This document shows positions 33,790 to 41,178 of a stretch of 64,000 nt of DNA, in pieces. The stretch is from JBPRGG01 sp051418075 (GTDB taxonomy: Bacteria > Bacteroidota > Bacteroidia > Cytophagales > Cyclobacteriaceae), in assembly GCA_051418075.1 (NCBI GenBank), contig JBPRGG010000048.1:12961-76960 (forward strand), in the 5' to 3' direction. Both the position numbers and the translations under genes were made by a program. Within the stretch, counting starts at the first letter, position 1. Each line of letters opens with the position of its first letter. The notes beneath the pieces were generated by a model. The model ran no database searches, was not told the DNA's origin, and was given only the letters and a program-made list of their open reading frames with translations.

Positions 33790-35817
33790 TTAAAGTCCGG
33801 CTATCATAATCACCTGCCAGGGTTTAATTTCTTTTATTTCAAACTGAAGCCAACCATTTGCCTGATCAGCCTTGATTTCCCTATCATTTTGCGGAGTAAG
33901 TTGCATTACCTGTCGGCCTTCTGACCTAACCTGCACCGGCACCTGGTTTAAATGATCATAGGAACTGTTGAATAAAGCCAACAGGAATTTAGATCGATCT
34001 GCTGACATCCGGATTAAAGGCAACAACCGCACCAATGAATTTATTTTTAGTGGTATCCGGTCTTTACTTAACCAGTTGATCAGATTCATCATCTGATTAC
34101 GTTTCCCGGCCCGGCCAAAGTCATTCCAGGCAAAATAGCTGCTTACTGCCACCCTTCCCCCCAGTTCATTTTCATAGGCAGTAAGACAGTTGCCCTTGTC
34201 TTCACCTTTCATAGTTTGCAATTTGGACAGCGGCTGAACCTGCTTATCCAGAGACTGTAAAGTACTTCCACTACCCCAGGCCCCGGGCCGCCGACCGTCA
34301 CCCACTTCATTCCCATTGAAAGGATGATCCAGCAGTACCTCTACCCCGGTAAATCGCTCAGGTTGATGTTTCACTCCGGTATAAGCACCTAAGCCACGGT
34401 GCCAGAGGATATCCAGGGCCTCTGCATCTAAATAAACACTGGCAGACAACATATTTTTTAATTCATTATTATCAAACCCTTCCACTAGCCGGCCTGAAAG
34501 CAGTGCGCCCTGACTGTTTTCCTGAGTAAAACAAAACGGAACACCCATCTCAGCCAGTTCATTGGGCAATTGTATATCATAATTTTCCCTGAACCATCCG
34601 TTTTCTCCCACTTCCAGTTTACTCATCAGTTGGGGATGATCCACCGGCCAGAAACCTACCAGGGGCATTTCAGCCGCCATGTCATTAACTTTGTCCCACA
34701 AAGGTTTTTGTAGAGCTATCGCATCAAGCATACGGGTTTTTTCCTCCCATTCATTGGCATAAATGGCATTATAGGCAACACCGGTACAACCAGCCATCAG
34801 GCTCAGCAACGATTCATTCATTTCTGTTTGAACTGACTTATTCAGGGTGGTGTAAGACCAGTCTTCCAATTCGTATTGGATATCGGTGGTAATGGCCGGG
34901 TAATCCCTTACCTGACGGGCTACATCAAATATTTTATTTTTAATTAAACGGGGTTCATCTTCATGATAATAGCCATGGCCCGGACGGGCTTTCACTGCCT
35001 GCATAGTTTGCATCCAGGTGGGGAAATCGTAAGCATAAGTGCTTAAATCATACCCCACGGTCATAAAACCAATCTCGATATCGGGATCGATATCTTTGAT
35101 GGCATGCTTGATTTTAAGGGCTAATTGGTTCATGGTATCGTTCATAAACTGCATCCATTGCTGGCGTAAAGCCTGGTTTTCCGGTTGATTGAGCTGTTTT
35201 ACCAATGATTCTTGATTATCAGACTGGCCAAACCTTTGCATACAATCAGGGCAAAAGCAGGAGTATCTGATCCCGGCCCGGTTGGCATTGCGATAATCAT
35301 CATCAATCCAGATAAAATCAGGGCTGGCAGCAGCATACATTTTCAACTTTTCCAGCAAATAATTATGCAGGTTTTCATCATTGGGACAGGGGCACCAGCC
35401 TGATTGCTTACCATCGTGACCCACCAAGGGTCTGTAATCAAAGGTGTAGCCTCCGTCGAAGTTTCGCACCCCAATATCATCATACACATTGATGCCCACC
35501 TGGGGTATGCCAGCATTTTTGAAATCGACAATGCGCTGTTTGAGCAAGGCAGCACTTTGTTCAACATCATGCAATGACAATAATCTTCGGTGGTTAAGGG
35601 ATTCATCAAACATGGCTATTTCGTTGATGGCAGAAATATATTGCAGTAATCCTTTTTCGATGCTATTAAAAGGCTGGCTCCACAATTCAGGATGTAACCG
35701 ATAGGACAGGGTAATTTCTTTAAAATGGGCATCTGATGTTGTTTCTGTTTTACAGCGATACAAAAGCAACCCTGCCGAAAGGAAACCCATGCTTTTCAGA
35801 TATTCTCTGCGATTCAT
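33790..35817 (-). CDS. Tat-exported glycosidase-like protein, paralogue A
   Basis: A 675-aa protein from the chosen start MNRREYLKSMGFLSAG; an in-frame start 42 bp upstream exists but would bury the twin-arginine signal, so I reject it. The Cys at 22 (LLLYRC) matches that of the paralogue. Shared blocks include PDFIWIDDDYR, CFCPDCMQRF, IEIGFMTVGYD, RPGHGYYHEDEPR, QYELEDWSYTTLNKS, GFWPVDHPQLM and ENELGGRVAVSSYFAW. The DDD and E-x-E/W positions at barrel strand ends are candidate catalytic acids. The pair looks like a recent-to-moderate tandem duplication. Context (sulfatase with a shared upstream motif, nearby PUL) suggests glycan breakdown. Confidence 0.72.
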   Translation of the reverse strand: MNRREYLKSMGFLSAGLLLYRCKTETTSDAHFKEITLSYRLHPELWSQPFNSIEKGLLQYISAINEIAMFDESLNHRRLLSLHDVEQSAALLKQRIVDFKNAGIPQVGINVYDDIGVRNFDGGYTFDYRPLVGHDGKQSGWCPCPNDENLHNYLLEKLKMYAAASPDFIWIDDDYRNANRAGIRYSCFCPDCMQRFGQSDNQESLVKQLNQPENQALRQQWMQFMNDTMNQLALKIKHAIKDIDPDIEIGFMTVGYDLSTYAYDFPTWMQTMQAVKARPGHGYYHEDEPRLIKNKIFDVARQVRDYPAITTDIQYELEDWSYTTLNKSVQTEMNESLLSLMAGCTGVAYNAIYANEWEEKTRMLDAIALQKPLWDKVNDMAAEMPLVGFWPVDHPQLMSKLEVGENGWFRENYDIQLPNELAEMGVPFCFTQENSQGALLSGRLVEGFDNNELKNMLSASVYLDAEALDILWHRGLGAYTGVKHQPERFTGVEVLLDHPFNGNEVGDGRRPGAWGSGSTLQSLDKQVQPLSKLQTMKGEDKGNCLTAYENELGGRVAVSSYFAWNDFGRAGKRNQMMNLINWLSKDRIPLKINSLVRLLPLIRMSADRSKFLLALFNSSYDHLNQVPVQVRSEGRQVMQLTPQNDREIKADQANGWLQFEIKEIKPWQVIMIAGL

Positions 35818-36120
35818 AAAATCAACATTTCGATCCACAGCTAAACGATACGTGATCAATTGATAATTCCAAAAGATCGTTAAAACTTACTAAATGAAAA
35901 CTTCATTCTCTGAAAATTAACTCATACCAGGTTAATAAATATCCTGTGGTATCCTGAAAACTGTTGTTGAGTGTGTTTTAACTGCCAGCCATAGAATTTG
36001 ACCAGTGAAATCAACCAGGGGTAATCAGTACTTGTGGGTATAAAGGTATGCGATATCAAATAACTTCAGTTTCCCTGAAGGTTAGACCTCTGAATAATGC
36101 GCCAGAATGAAATGGTTGTT
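35818..36120. promoter_or_regulatory. Upstream region of the paralogue pair, with second copy of the direct-repeat motif
   Basis: The copy at 35939-35959 reads TATCCTGT-G-GTATCCTGAAA (20 of 21 bases equal to the one before the sulfatase). It lies 122 bp before the chosen start. TTACTAAAT also occurs nearer the gene in both regions (30307 and 35887). Apart from that I see no gene in these ~300 bp. Confidence 0.45.
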
Positions 36121-36525
36121 CTAAGATTCTGAATGATCCAGTGTGTTTTTTGGTTTGATCCTGTTCCAGGTCCTGAAGTCAATTGGTTTTGACAAATAAA
36201 GGTCCACACATTTATTATTTTTAAATAATTGCCTGACCCTGGAAAGATTAAGATTGGACGAAACCACCATCATGGTATCCTGAAAATTGGGCCAAAATTT
36301 TTTTTCATAGTAATCAATAAACTCGAGGCCGTTATAATCTGGCATCTCAAAATCCACCAAAATAAGGTCAGGAAATGCTTTTGGGTTTTGCTTTAAATAA
36401 TCAATGCCCTGGGTTACATATTTTAAATTGATTACCTGGGTAGATATTTCTTTACTCACAATGATCTGCTTGTATAAATTACCTGACAAAAGATCATCAT
36501 CAATTATCAATACTTTCCGAAACAT
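36121..36525 (-). CDS. Single-domain CheY-like response regulator
   Basis: About 134 residues from the preferred start MFRKVLIIDDD; the longer frame adds nine residues that do not fit a receiver fold. The acidic pair is in LIIDDD, the phospho-acceptor Asp is at residue 58 (LILVDFEMPDYNG), the Ser/Thr position is MMVVSS and the Lys is in LYLSKPIDF. There is no output domain, so it acts by protein contact. No histidine kinase is adjacent, so it is an orphan of unknown partner. Confidence 0.9.
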   Translation of the reverse strand: MFRKVLIIDDDLLSGNLYKQIIVSKEISTQVINLKYVTQGIDYLKQNPKAFPDLILVDFEMPDYNGLEFIDYYEKKFWPNFQDTMMVVSSNLNLSRVRQLFKNNKCVDLYLSKPIDFRTWNRIKPKNTLDHSES

Positions 36526-36802
36526 AGCAACCATTAAGTTTAAAAAATTCAAAATTCATTCTACTAATTAACTGCTATGCCGCAATTTATTCTAGAAAAA
36601 TGGTGAAGATATTAATAAAATTTTTTATTGATCCCGTAGAGTCACATCCAAATCCCGGCATTTAATACAAAAGCAATAATGTATTCAGTTAAAACACATA
36701 GCAATACTGCCTTGATTTTCAAATTTATATAGCCAGTTTTTGCAATTTATTGCTGCTTATTGGCAAAAAGAACAGCATTCAAACTCAATCAAACTGGCCC
36801 CT

Positions 36803-37051
36803 TTAGCTCTGTAAAATGGCAAAACTTAATTCATCCTCTAAGTAAGGGTTAAGAAATTGAATGTTTTTAAAAACTTTTGAAATGGTGAAGACTTTCATGG
36901 GTGATTCGTAGTACCAGATCTCCACAAAAAAATTGTCCATTGCATAGAGCTCAATGTAAATGCCTTTGTACATTCTAATCGTTAAAAAAATGCCTCGTTT
37001 TCGGGTAATTTGTACCCTCTCCGATTCTGAAAACAAACTGAATACTTTCAT
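36803..37051 (-). CDS. Small protein of the 'FFVEIWY' type, copy 2
   Basis: An 82-aa protein from MKVFSLFSESERVQI, the start that lines up with its neighbour. It shares with the gene at 37088-37357 the pattern FLTxR...IELYAxxNFFVEIWY...(V)xxFKxxxxLxxYL. Such small proteins occur in multiple copies in many Bacteroidota genomes, and no function is known to me. The compact alternating hydrophobic pattern suggests a small beta-rich domain. The two copies are 36 bp apart in the same direction. Confidence 0.65.
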   Translation of the reverse strand: MKVFSLFSESERVQITRKRGIFLTIRMYKGIYIELYAMDNFFVEIWYYESPMKVFTISKVFKNIQFLNPYLEDELSFAILQS

Positions 37052-37087
37052 AGGAAGATAAAATTTAAATTTATACAAAAAAAATAT

Positions 37088-37357
37088 CTAAAAGCTAACC
37101 GATACTTTTTTCAGCAGGGCAAAGCATCGGTCCTGATTTAAATATACATCGAGGTATTTGGTTCCTTTAAAAGCAACCACAGATATCTTTTCTTCAAAAT
37201 GGTCCTGATTGTACCAGATCTCTACAAAAAAATTACCAACAGCATATAGTTCAATCAAGCTATTGGATTCAACCCTCATAGTTAAAAAAGTGCCATTATT
37301 TCGGGCCAGATGAATTCGCTCCTCATCTGTTGTATCAGATTTAAAAAATTTATCCAT
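37088..37357 (-). CDS. Small protein of the 'FFVEIWY' type, copy 1
   Basis: An 89-aa protein, homologous to the downstream gene: NGTFLTMR, LIELYAVGNFFVEIWYN, AFKGTKYLDVYL. The core is well kept while both ends differ, as expected of an old tandem duplication. It is soluble with no signal peptide. Its surroundings are a CheY-like regulator and an AbiEii relic, so the block looks like accessory DNA. Confidence 0.68.
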   Translation of the reverse strand: MDKFFKSDTTDEERIHLARNNGTFLTMRVESNSLIELYAVGNFFVEIWYNQDHFEEKISVVAFKGTKYLDVYLNQDRCFALLKKVSVSF

Positions 37358-37707
37358 ATCAAAAAATGTGTAATTTGGTTACATCTATCTGTAGAAATTT
37401 CTATGCCACAATGGGTCACTATCGGAAAAAAGCGGGATAAAATGGCAAAAATAGCCATATAAAGGGCTTTACAGCGATTTACATTTTCTGAAACGGATAT
37501 CAATAATCACTAAACAGCGGAATTTTTTCAACAACCTGTAGCATTTTTCCTCGTTCATCAGTTGTAAAGAACATTGACTCAAACAGATAAGGGGACATTT
37601 CTATACAAAAGAAAATCTGTTTTAACTATCAAACTTAACTAATTAAATTTAAATAAAATATCTAAATATCGGCAGCAATAATGATTTGTTGCCAATAATT
37701 TGAATAA
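37358..37707. other. Gene-free region upstream of the small paralogues
   Basis: About 350 AT-rich bases. It should hold the promoter for the two small genes on its left. I see no reading frame, repeat or strong hairpin that I can name. Confidence 0.4.
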
Positions 37708-37908
37708 ATGATAAGTAAGGATTCGCTACATATAGATTGGATAACTAAAGTATCTGCAGCCAACAGGAAGGTAGATAAAATATTGGTTGAAAAGGTAATT
37801 CGGGCATTACTTCTCCTTGGAGGTTTAGCAAAGCAAGCGTTAGATTTTGTTTTTAAAGGAGGAACTGCTTTGATGCTGATTCAGGATTCATCAAAAAGGC
37901 TATCGTAG
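37708..37908 (+). pseudogene. AbiEii/AbiGii-type nucleotidyltransferase toxin, N-terminal relic
   Basis: Only 66 codons remain. They match the start of AbiEii-like nucleotidyltransferases: a helical lead (DWITKVSAANRKVDKILVEKVIRALLLL) followed by LDFVFKGGTALMLI, the G-G-T segment of the nucleotidyltransferase fold, and KRLS, after which intact proteins continue with an Asp-x-Asp metal motif. Here a TAG stop comes exactly at that point. The catalytic core is absent and no antitoxin gene is beside it. About 20 bases beyond, ATAGATATTTGAC resembles the expected IDID coding text. A small insertion followed by a larger loss is possible. Confidence 0.6.
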
Positions 37909-38034
37909 TGCTAAAGGATACTTTTATAGATATTTGACAGGCCAAGCCTACGAAGCTTAGTTCATCGTTATAATAAACAATACTTTTCTATAGCAAAGTA
38001 CTGAAAGTTTAATATTCTATCTATTACAATTTAA

Positions 38035-38760
38035 TTAAGACTTTTTACGTCGAAACCATCCCTTTATATCATGAATAACATATTTAATACTAAAGCCTTT
38101 CAAAGGTTGATGATCTTGACCTTTTTGCTCTACAGACTCTGTGATTACAAAAAGCATGGCGGTAGTGATATAGGCATCTTTTATATCAAACACATAAAAG
38201 GGGTTGATGGTAATAAAATCCAGTGATCCTCCATGGAAAATATTATCTGTCAGGTTGGCCAGAACGCCGGCTAAAATCAAATGAATAGCCCCACTGCTCC
38301 AGAAACTGACCTTTCTTCTTTCCCGGTAAAAATGCCAGTAAGATATTATCACAAATAATGTTATAAACACAAATATCACATGGGGCCAGATAATTTCCCG
38401 TTGAAGTCCCAGCAAATGCCAAAGATAGGAACCCGATTGATTGTGCGAAGGAGAAAAATAAAAAACCGGTTCTACCAGGGGGACATTAATAGTTTGCCAG
38501 TTTTGCTGAAATAGATAGATCTTGATAACCTGATCCAGACCCAGTAATATCAATAATATCCAGATATGTATCCGTCCGGCAGGCTGGATTTTTTTATTTG
38601 CCGCAGTAGCCAATAAAGCTACCCCTATAAAAAATAAAGCAGGGATCAAGGTATAAGTCAAAATATAGACAGGTTGCTTTACCTGGTATAAAAGGGTATA
38701 AGCTAACATAGCTGCTACCCAGGCTCCGGCAAAGAGCCCCGCATTACGCCAAAATTTCAT
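38035..38760 (-). CDS. LspA-like membrane protein (divergent signal peptidase II)
   Basis: A 241-aa membrane protein with about six hydrophobic segments. The last four follow the lipoprotein signal peptidase plan: LGLDQVIKIYLFQ, HNQSGSYLWHLL, the first catalytic Asp in GVLANLTDNIFHGGSLDFI, and the second in FYVFDIKDAYITTAM (usual form FNxADS). Normal LspA has ~160 residues; this one has ~60 extra at the N-terminus with two added membrane segments and a charged C-terminal tail (IKGWFRRKKS). Key Asp residues are present, but the NLTDN and FDIKDA versions differ from the consensus. It may process a special set of lipoproteins or be a non-housekeeping paralogue. Confidence 0.75.
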   Translation of the reverse strand: MKFWRNAGLFAGAWVAAMLAYTLLYQVKQPVYILTYTLIPALFFIGVALLATAANKKIQPAGRIHIWILLILLGLDQVIKIYLFQQNWQTINVPLVEPVFYFSPSHNQSGSYLWHLLGLQREIIWPHVIFVFITLFVIISYWHFYRERRKVSFWSSGAIHLILAGVLANLTDNIFHGGSLDFITINPFYVFDIKDAYITTAMLFVITESVEQKGQDHQPLKGFSIKYVIHDIKGWFRRKKS

Positions 38761-38849
38761 GATATTCAGGTTTCATTGATAATTATCTGGTATGCAAACC
38801 TATAAAACTTGGCCTTAAAAATTAGGGCTCAGGGTGAATTTACTTATTT

Positions 38850-40157
38850 TTATAATCCAGCACCGCGCCGATAAAGATAGAAAACTGTGATTCTGGCCTG
38901 TCTCATAAAATTGGGGGAAATGCCTGTTTCAGGCCAAACCCCTTTTCCCTGGTATTTTATCAGTTCAGGAGATATGCCACAATTTGCTATGACATCTTTT
39001 ACAGATAAAGCCCTCAGATAAGCAAGTTTTTGGTTATACCGCTCCGTACCATGATCATCTGTGTAAGCTTCAATTTCAATTTTTTCAATATGCTCTTTTG
39101 CCAGACTTGCTATAAAGCTGGTAAGTTCATTCCTGGCCTGGTTGGTCAGACCTGCCATATCATAAGGATAAAAAATGACCTTCTCAGGATTAATTACCAG
39201 AGTGAAGTCATCCTGATTCACTATTTCAACCATTTTTGTTTTTTTCTCCAAATTCTGAAGCATTTTTTGTCGAAGCCAGTAAATATCAGTCCTTTCACCA
39301 TCCCGGTTGCTGGCCCAAAAAGCTTCACCGTGCTGAGTCAGAGAAAAATAGGCATCAAATCCACTGGAATTGACCAGCTTTCCCAGGTTTTTAGGCTCAC
39401 TCCAATTAAGCCAATTGTGTTTTGATTTTTTTTCTACATACCATATATCTGCACCTCCATAACCCTGATGCCCGTTACTGGCAAAATATAACCGATTTCC
39501 CTCATGATTAAGAAAGGGAGAAATTTCATATCCGGCCGTATTGATCGTTTTTCCCAGATGAACCGGCTTAGACCAACCTTTAACCGTATCCCAGATACAA
39601 ACATAGAGATCTTCCTGACCTAACGATTCCAAACCCTGGTACGACATCAGTAAAATATCTCCGGAATGATGCATAAAAAATTCATGATTTCCACCCATAA
39701 CTTCTATTGGGTCAATAGCCATCTGATCCAGGTATTGCCACTGTTGATGTTGGAAGGTGGCCTTATGAAAGGTTACGTACCGCTTTAATCCCTGATGCCG
39801 GTATTTGATGAAGAAGATTTCCGGACCGTTATTATCTGAAATACCAATTACAATATTGCTTTGGCTGTCATTAAGGATGAACTGATTGGTTGGAACACTC
39901 CAGTTTTCGTAGGTCAGATTACTAATCCAGGTGTCCTGGCCGGCTGATATACTGCCCATGTTTTGGGGATGATTGGAGCGGGCAAAAAACAATATATTTA
40001 GTGACTCCAGAAAAAAGGGCTTGCTTTCTTCCCAGGGTGAATTAATGACATCAGTCAATTTAATTCGTTCATATTGGGTACTGTCAAATTGCTGAGCTAT
40101 GGCATTATTATTAATGACTGTAGCCAATATGAAAATTTTAAGAAAATTCCTCACCAT
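38850..40157 (-). CDS. PD40/OmpA-family envelope protein
   Basis: A 435-aa exported protein with a signal peptide ending NAIAQ. The N-terminal two thirds have PD40-type propeller repeats (ISPFLNHEGNRLYFASNGHQGYGGADIWYV, residues ~205-235, is the clearest; DAYFSLTQHGEAFWASNRDGERTDIYWL is another). The C-terminal ~110 residues form an OmpA domain (IEIEAYTDDHGTERYNQKLAYLRALSVKDV) that binds peptidoglycan. Proteins of this type sit beside PorP/SprF genes and anchor type IX secretion or gliding parts to the cell wall; PorE is a relative. The stop of SprF overlaps its start by 7 bp, so they are co-translated. Confidence 0.88.
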   Translation of the reverse strand: MVRNFLKIFILATVINNNAIAQQFDSTQYERIKLTDVINSPWEESKPFFLESLNILFFARSNHPQNMGSISAGQDTWISNLTYENWSVPTNQFILNDSQSNIVIGISDNNGPEIFFIKYRHQGLKRYVTFHKATFQHQQWQYLDQMAIDPIEVMGGNHEFFMHHSGDILLMSYQGLESLGQEDLYVCIWDTVKGWSKPVHLGKTINTAGYEISPFLNHEGNRLYFASNGHQGYGGADIWYVEKKSKHNWLNWSEPKNLGKLVNSSGFDAYFSLTQHGEAFWASNRDGERTDIYWLRQKMLQNLEKKTKMVEIVNQDDFTLVINPEKVIFYPYDMAGLTNQARNELTSFIASLAKEHIEKIEIEAYTDDHGTERYNQKLAYLRALSVKDVIANCGISPELIKYQGKGVWPETGISPNFMRQARITVFYLYRRGAGL

Positions 40158-41149
40158 AACAAATTTCTGGATACACGATCACTGTAAAAGGTCACCCTTA
40201 GGGTCAGCTCATGACTGCCGCCGGAATAAATGCCGATATCACTGATGGGCAGATCATAATTGTAGCCAAACATAATGGCTTCACTCAGCCTGAAACCGGC
40301 CATAAAAGCCACTGATTGATCAAGTTGATAGCCTAAACCACCCCAGAACAATTCCCTGAATTTCAGGCGGGAAGAAAAGGTCGTAGCGTTGGCCTGGTTA
40401 TTTACAATCAGATTAAAGGCTGGTTGCCAGGTGTATTCTTTCCCAAATCTGATGTTAACTCCTCCGGTCAAAAAGTGAACCATACCTGCATTGTCACCCC
40501 TATTCATCCGGGTATCTATCAATCCTACCAGTTGATGTGTGGCATAGCCTAAAAAAAGCCTGTGCCCAACCAGGCTGATACCCAGGTTTAAATGCCCATT
40601 TAACTGGTCCTGATTCCGGCCCAGGTAATCCTGGTAAATCTGGTCCTGGCCCGGGGTATAAAGCATCACCTGAGATGGATCAAAACGTTGATAATTAAGA
40701 CTTAAACCTGTTCCTATGGCTACTTTGTAGGTAGCACTGAAGTTATAGATCAGGGCGTAATTGGCCACCATACCATAACCATGAAAAGGCCCCATATGAT
40801 CACCATTAAACATAACGCCCACCCCATGGGAAATGGCCCCTACTTCATTTTGCAATTTGTCAAAAAACCGTGGAATACTGAGTCTCAGAGTCCTTTGATC
40901 AGAAAATGTGGTTTTCAGGGCATTTAGAGTGCCACTGAAACCGGCATAATAAGTAGTGGGAGCCAGATCAATGCCGCTCCATTGCCGTTTGAATCCGGAC
41001 ATCATGGTGATATTGTCTTCCATTCCGGTAAAAGCCGGATTCAGGGCAGGTGTATTGTTGACAAACTGAGAAAATTGTAATTGCTCCTGAGCTTTTACCC
41101 AAGTCAATGGTACAAAGAAGATCAGGATAAACAGTATAGTTTTTTTCAT
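40151..41149 (-). CDS. PorP/SprF family type IX secretion membrane protein
   Basis: A 332-aa outer-membrane beta-barrel with a signal peptide (LTWVKAQEQ). It opens with the family signature QFSQFVNNTPALNPAFTGM and FKRQWSGI, followed by alternating strands such as GVGVMFNGDHMGPFHGYGM and MAGFRLSEAIMFGYNYDLPIS, and ends in ELTLRVTFY. SprF-type proteins help deliver or attach T9SS type B cargo. The gene directly follows a giant CHU_C-tailed protein, so it is probably its dedicated partner. Confidence 0.95.
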   Translation of the reverse strand: MKKTILFILIFFVPLTWVKAQEQLQFSQFVNNTPALNPAFTGMEDNITMMSGFKRQWSGIDLAPTTYYAGFSGTLNALKTTFSDQRTLRLSIPRFFDKLQNEVGAISHGVGVMFNGDHMGPFHGYGMVANYALIYNFSATYKVAIGTGLSLNYQRFDPSQVMLYTPGQDQIYQDYLGRNQDQLNGHLNLGISLVGHRLFLGYATHQLVGLIDTRMNRGDNAGMVHFLTGGVNIRFGKEYTWQPAFNLIVNNQANATTFSSRLKFRELFWGGLGYQLDQSVAFMAGFRLSEAIMFGYNYDLPISDIGIYSGGSHELTLRVTFYSDRVSRNLLW

Positions 41150-41178
41150 AGTTAATGTGGTTTAGTATTCCCTAAAAC

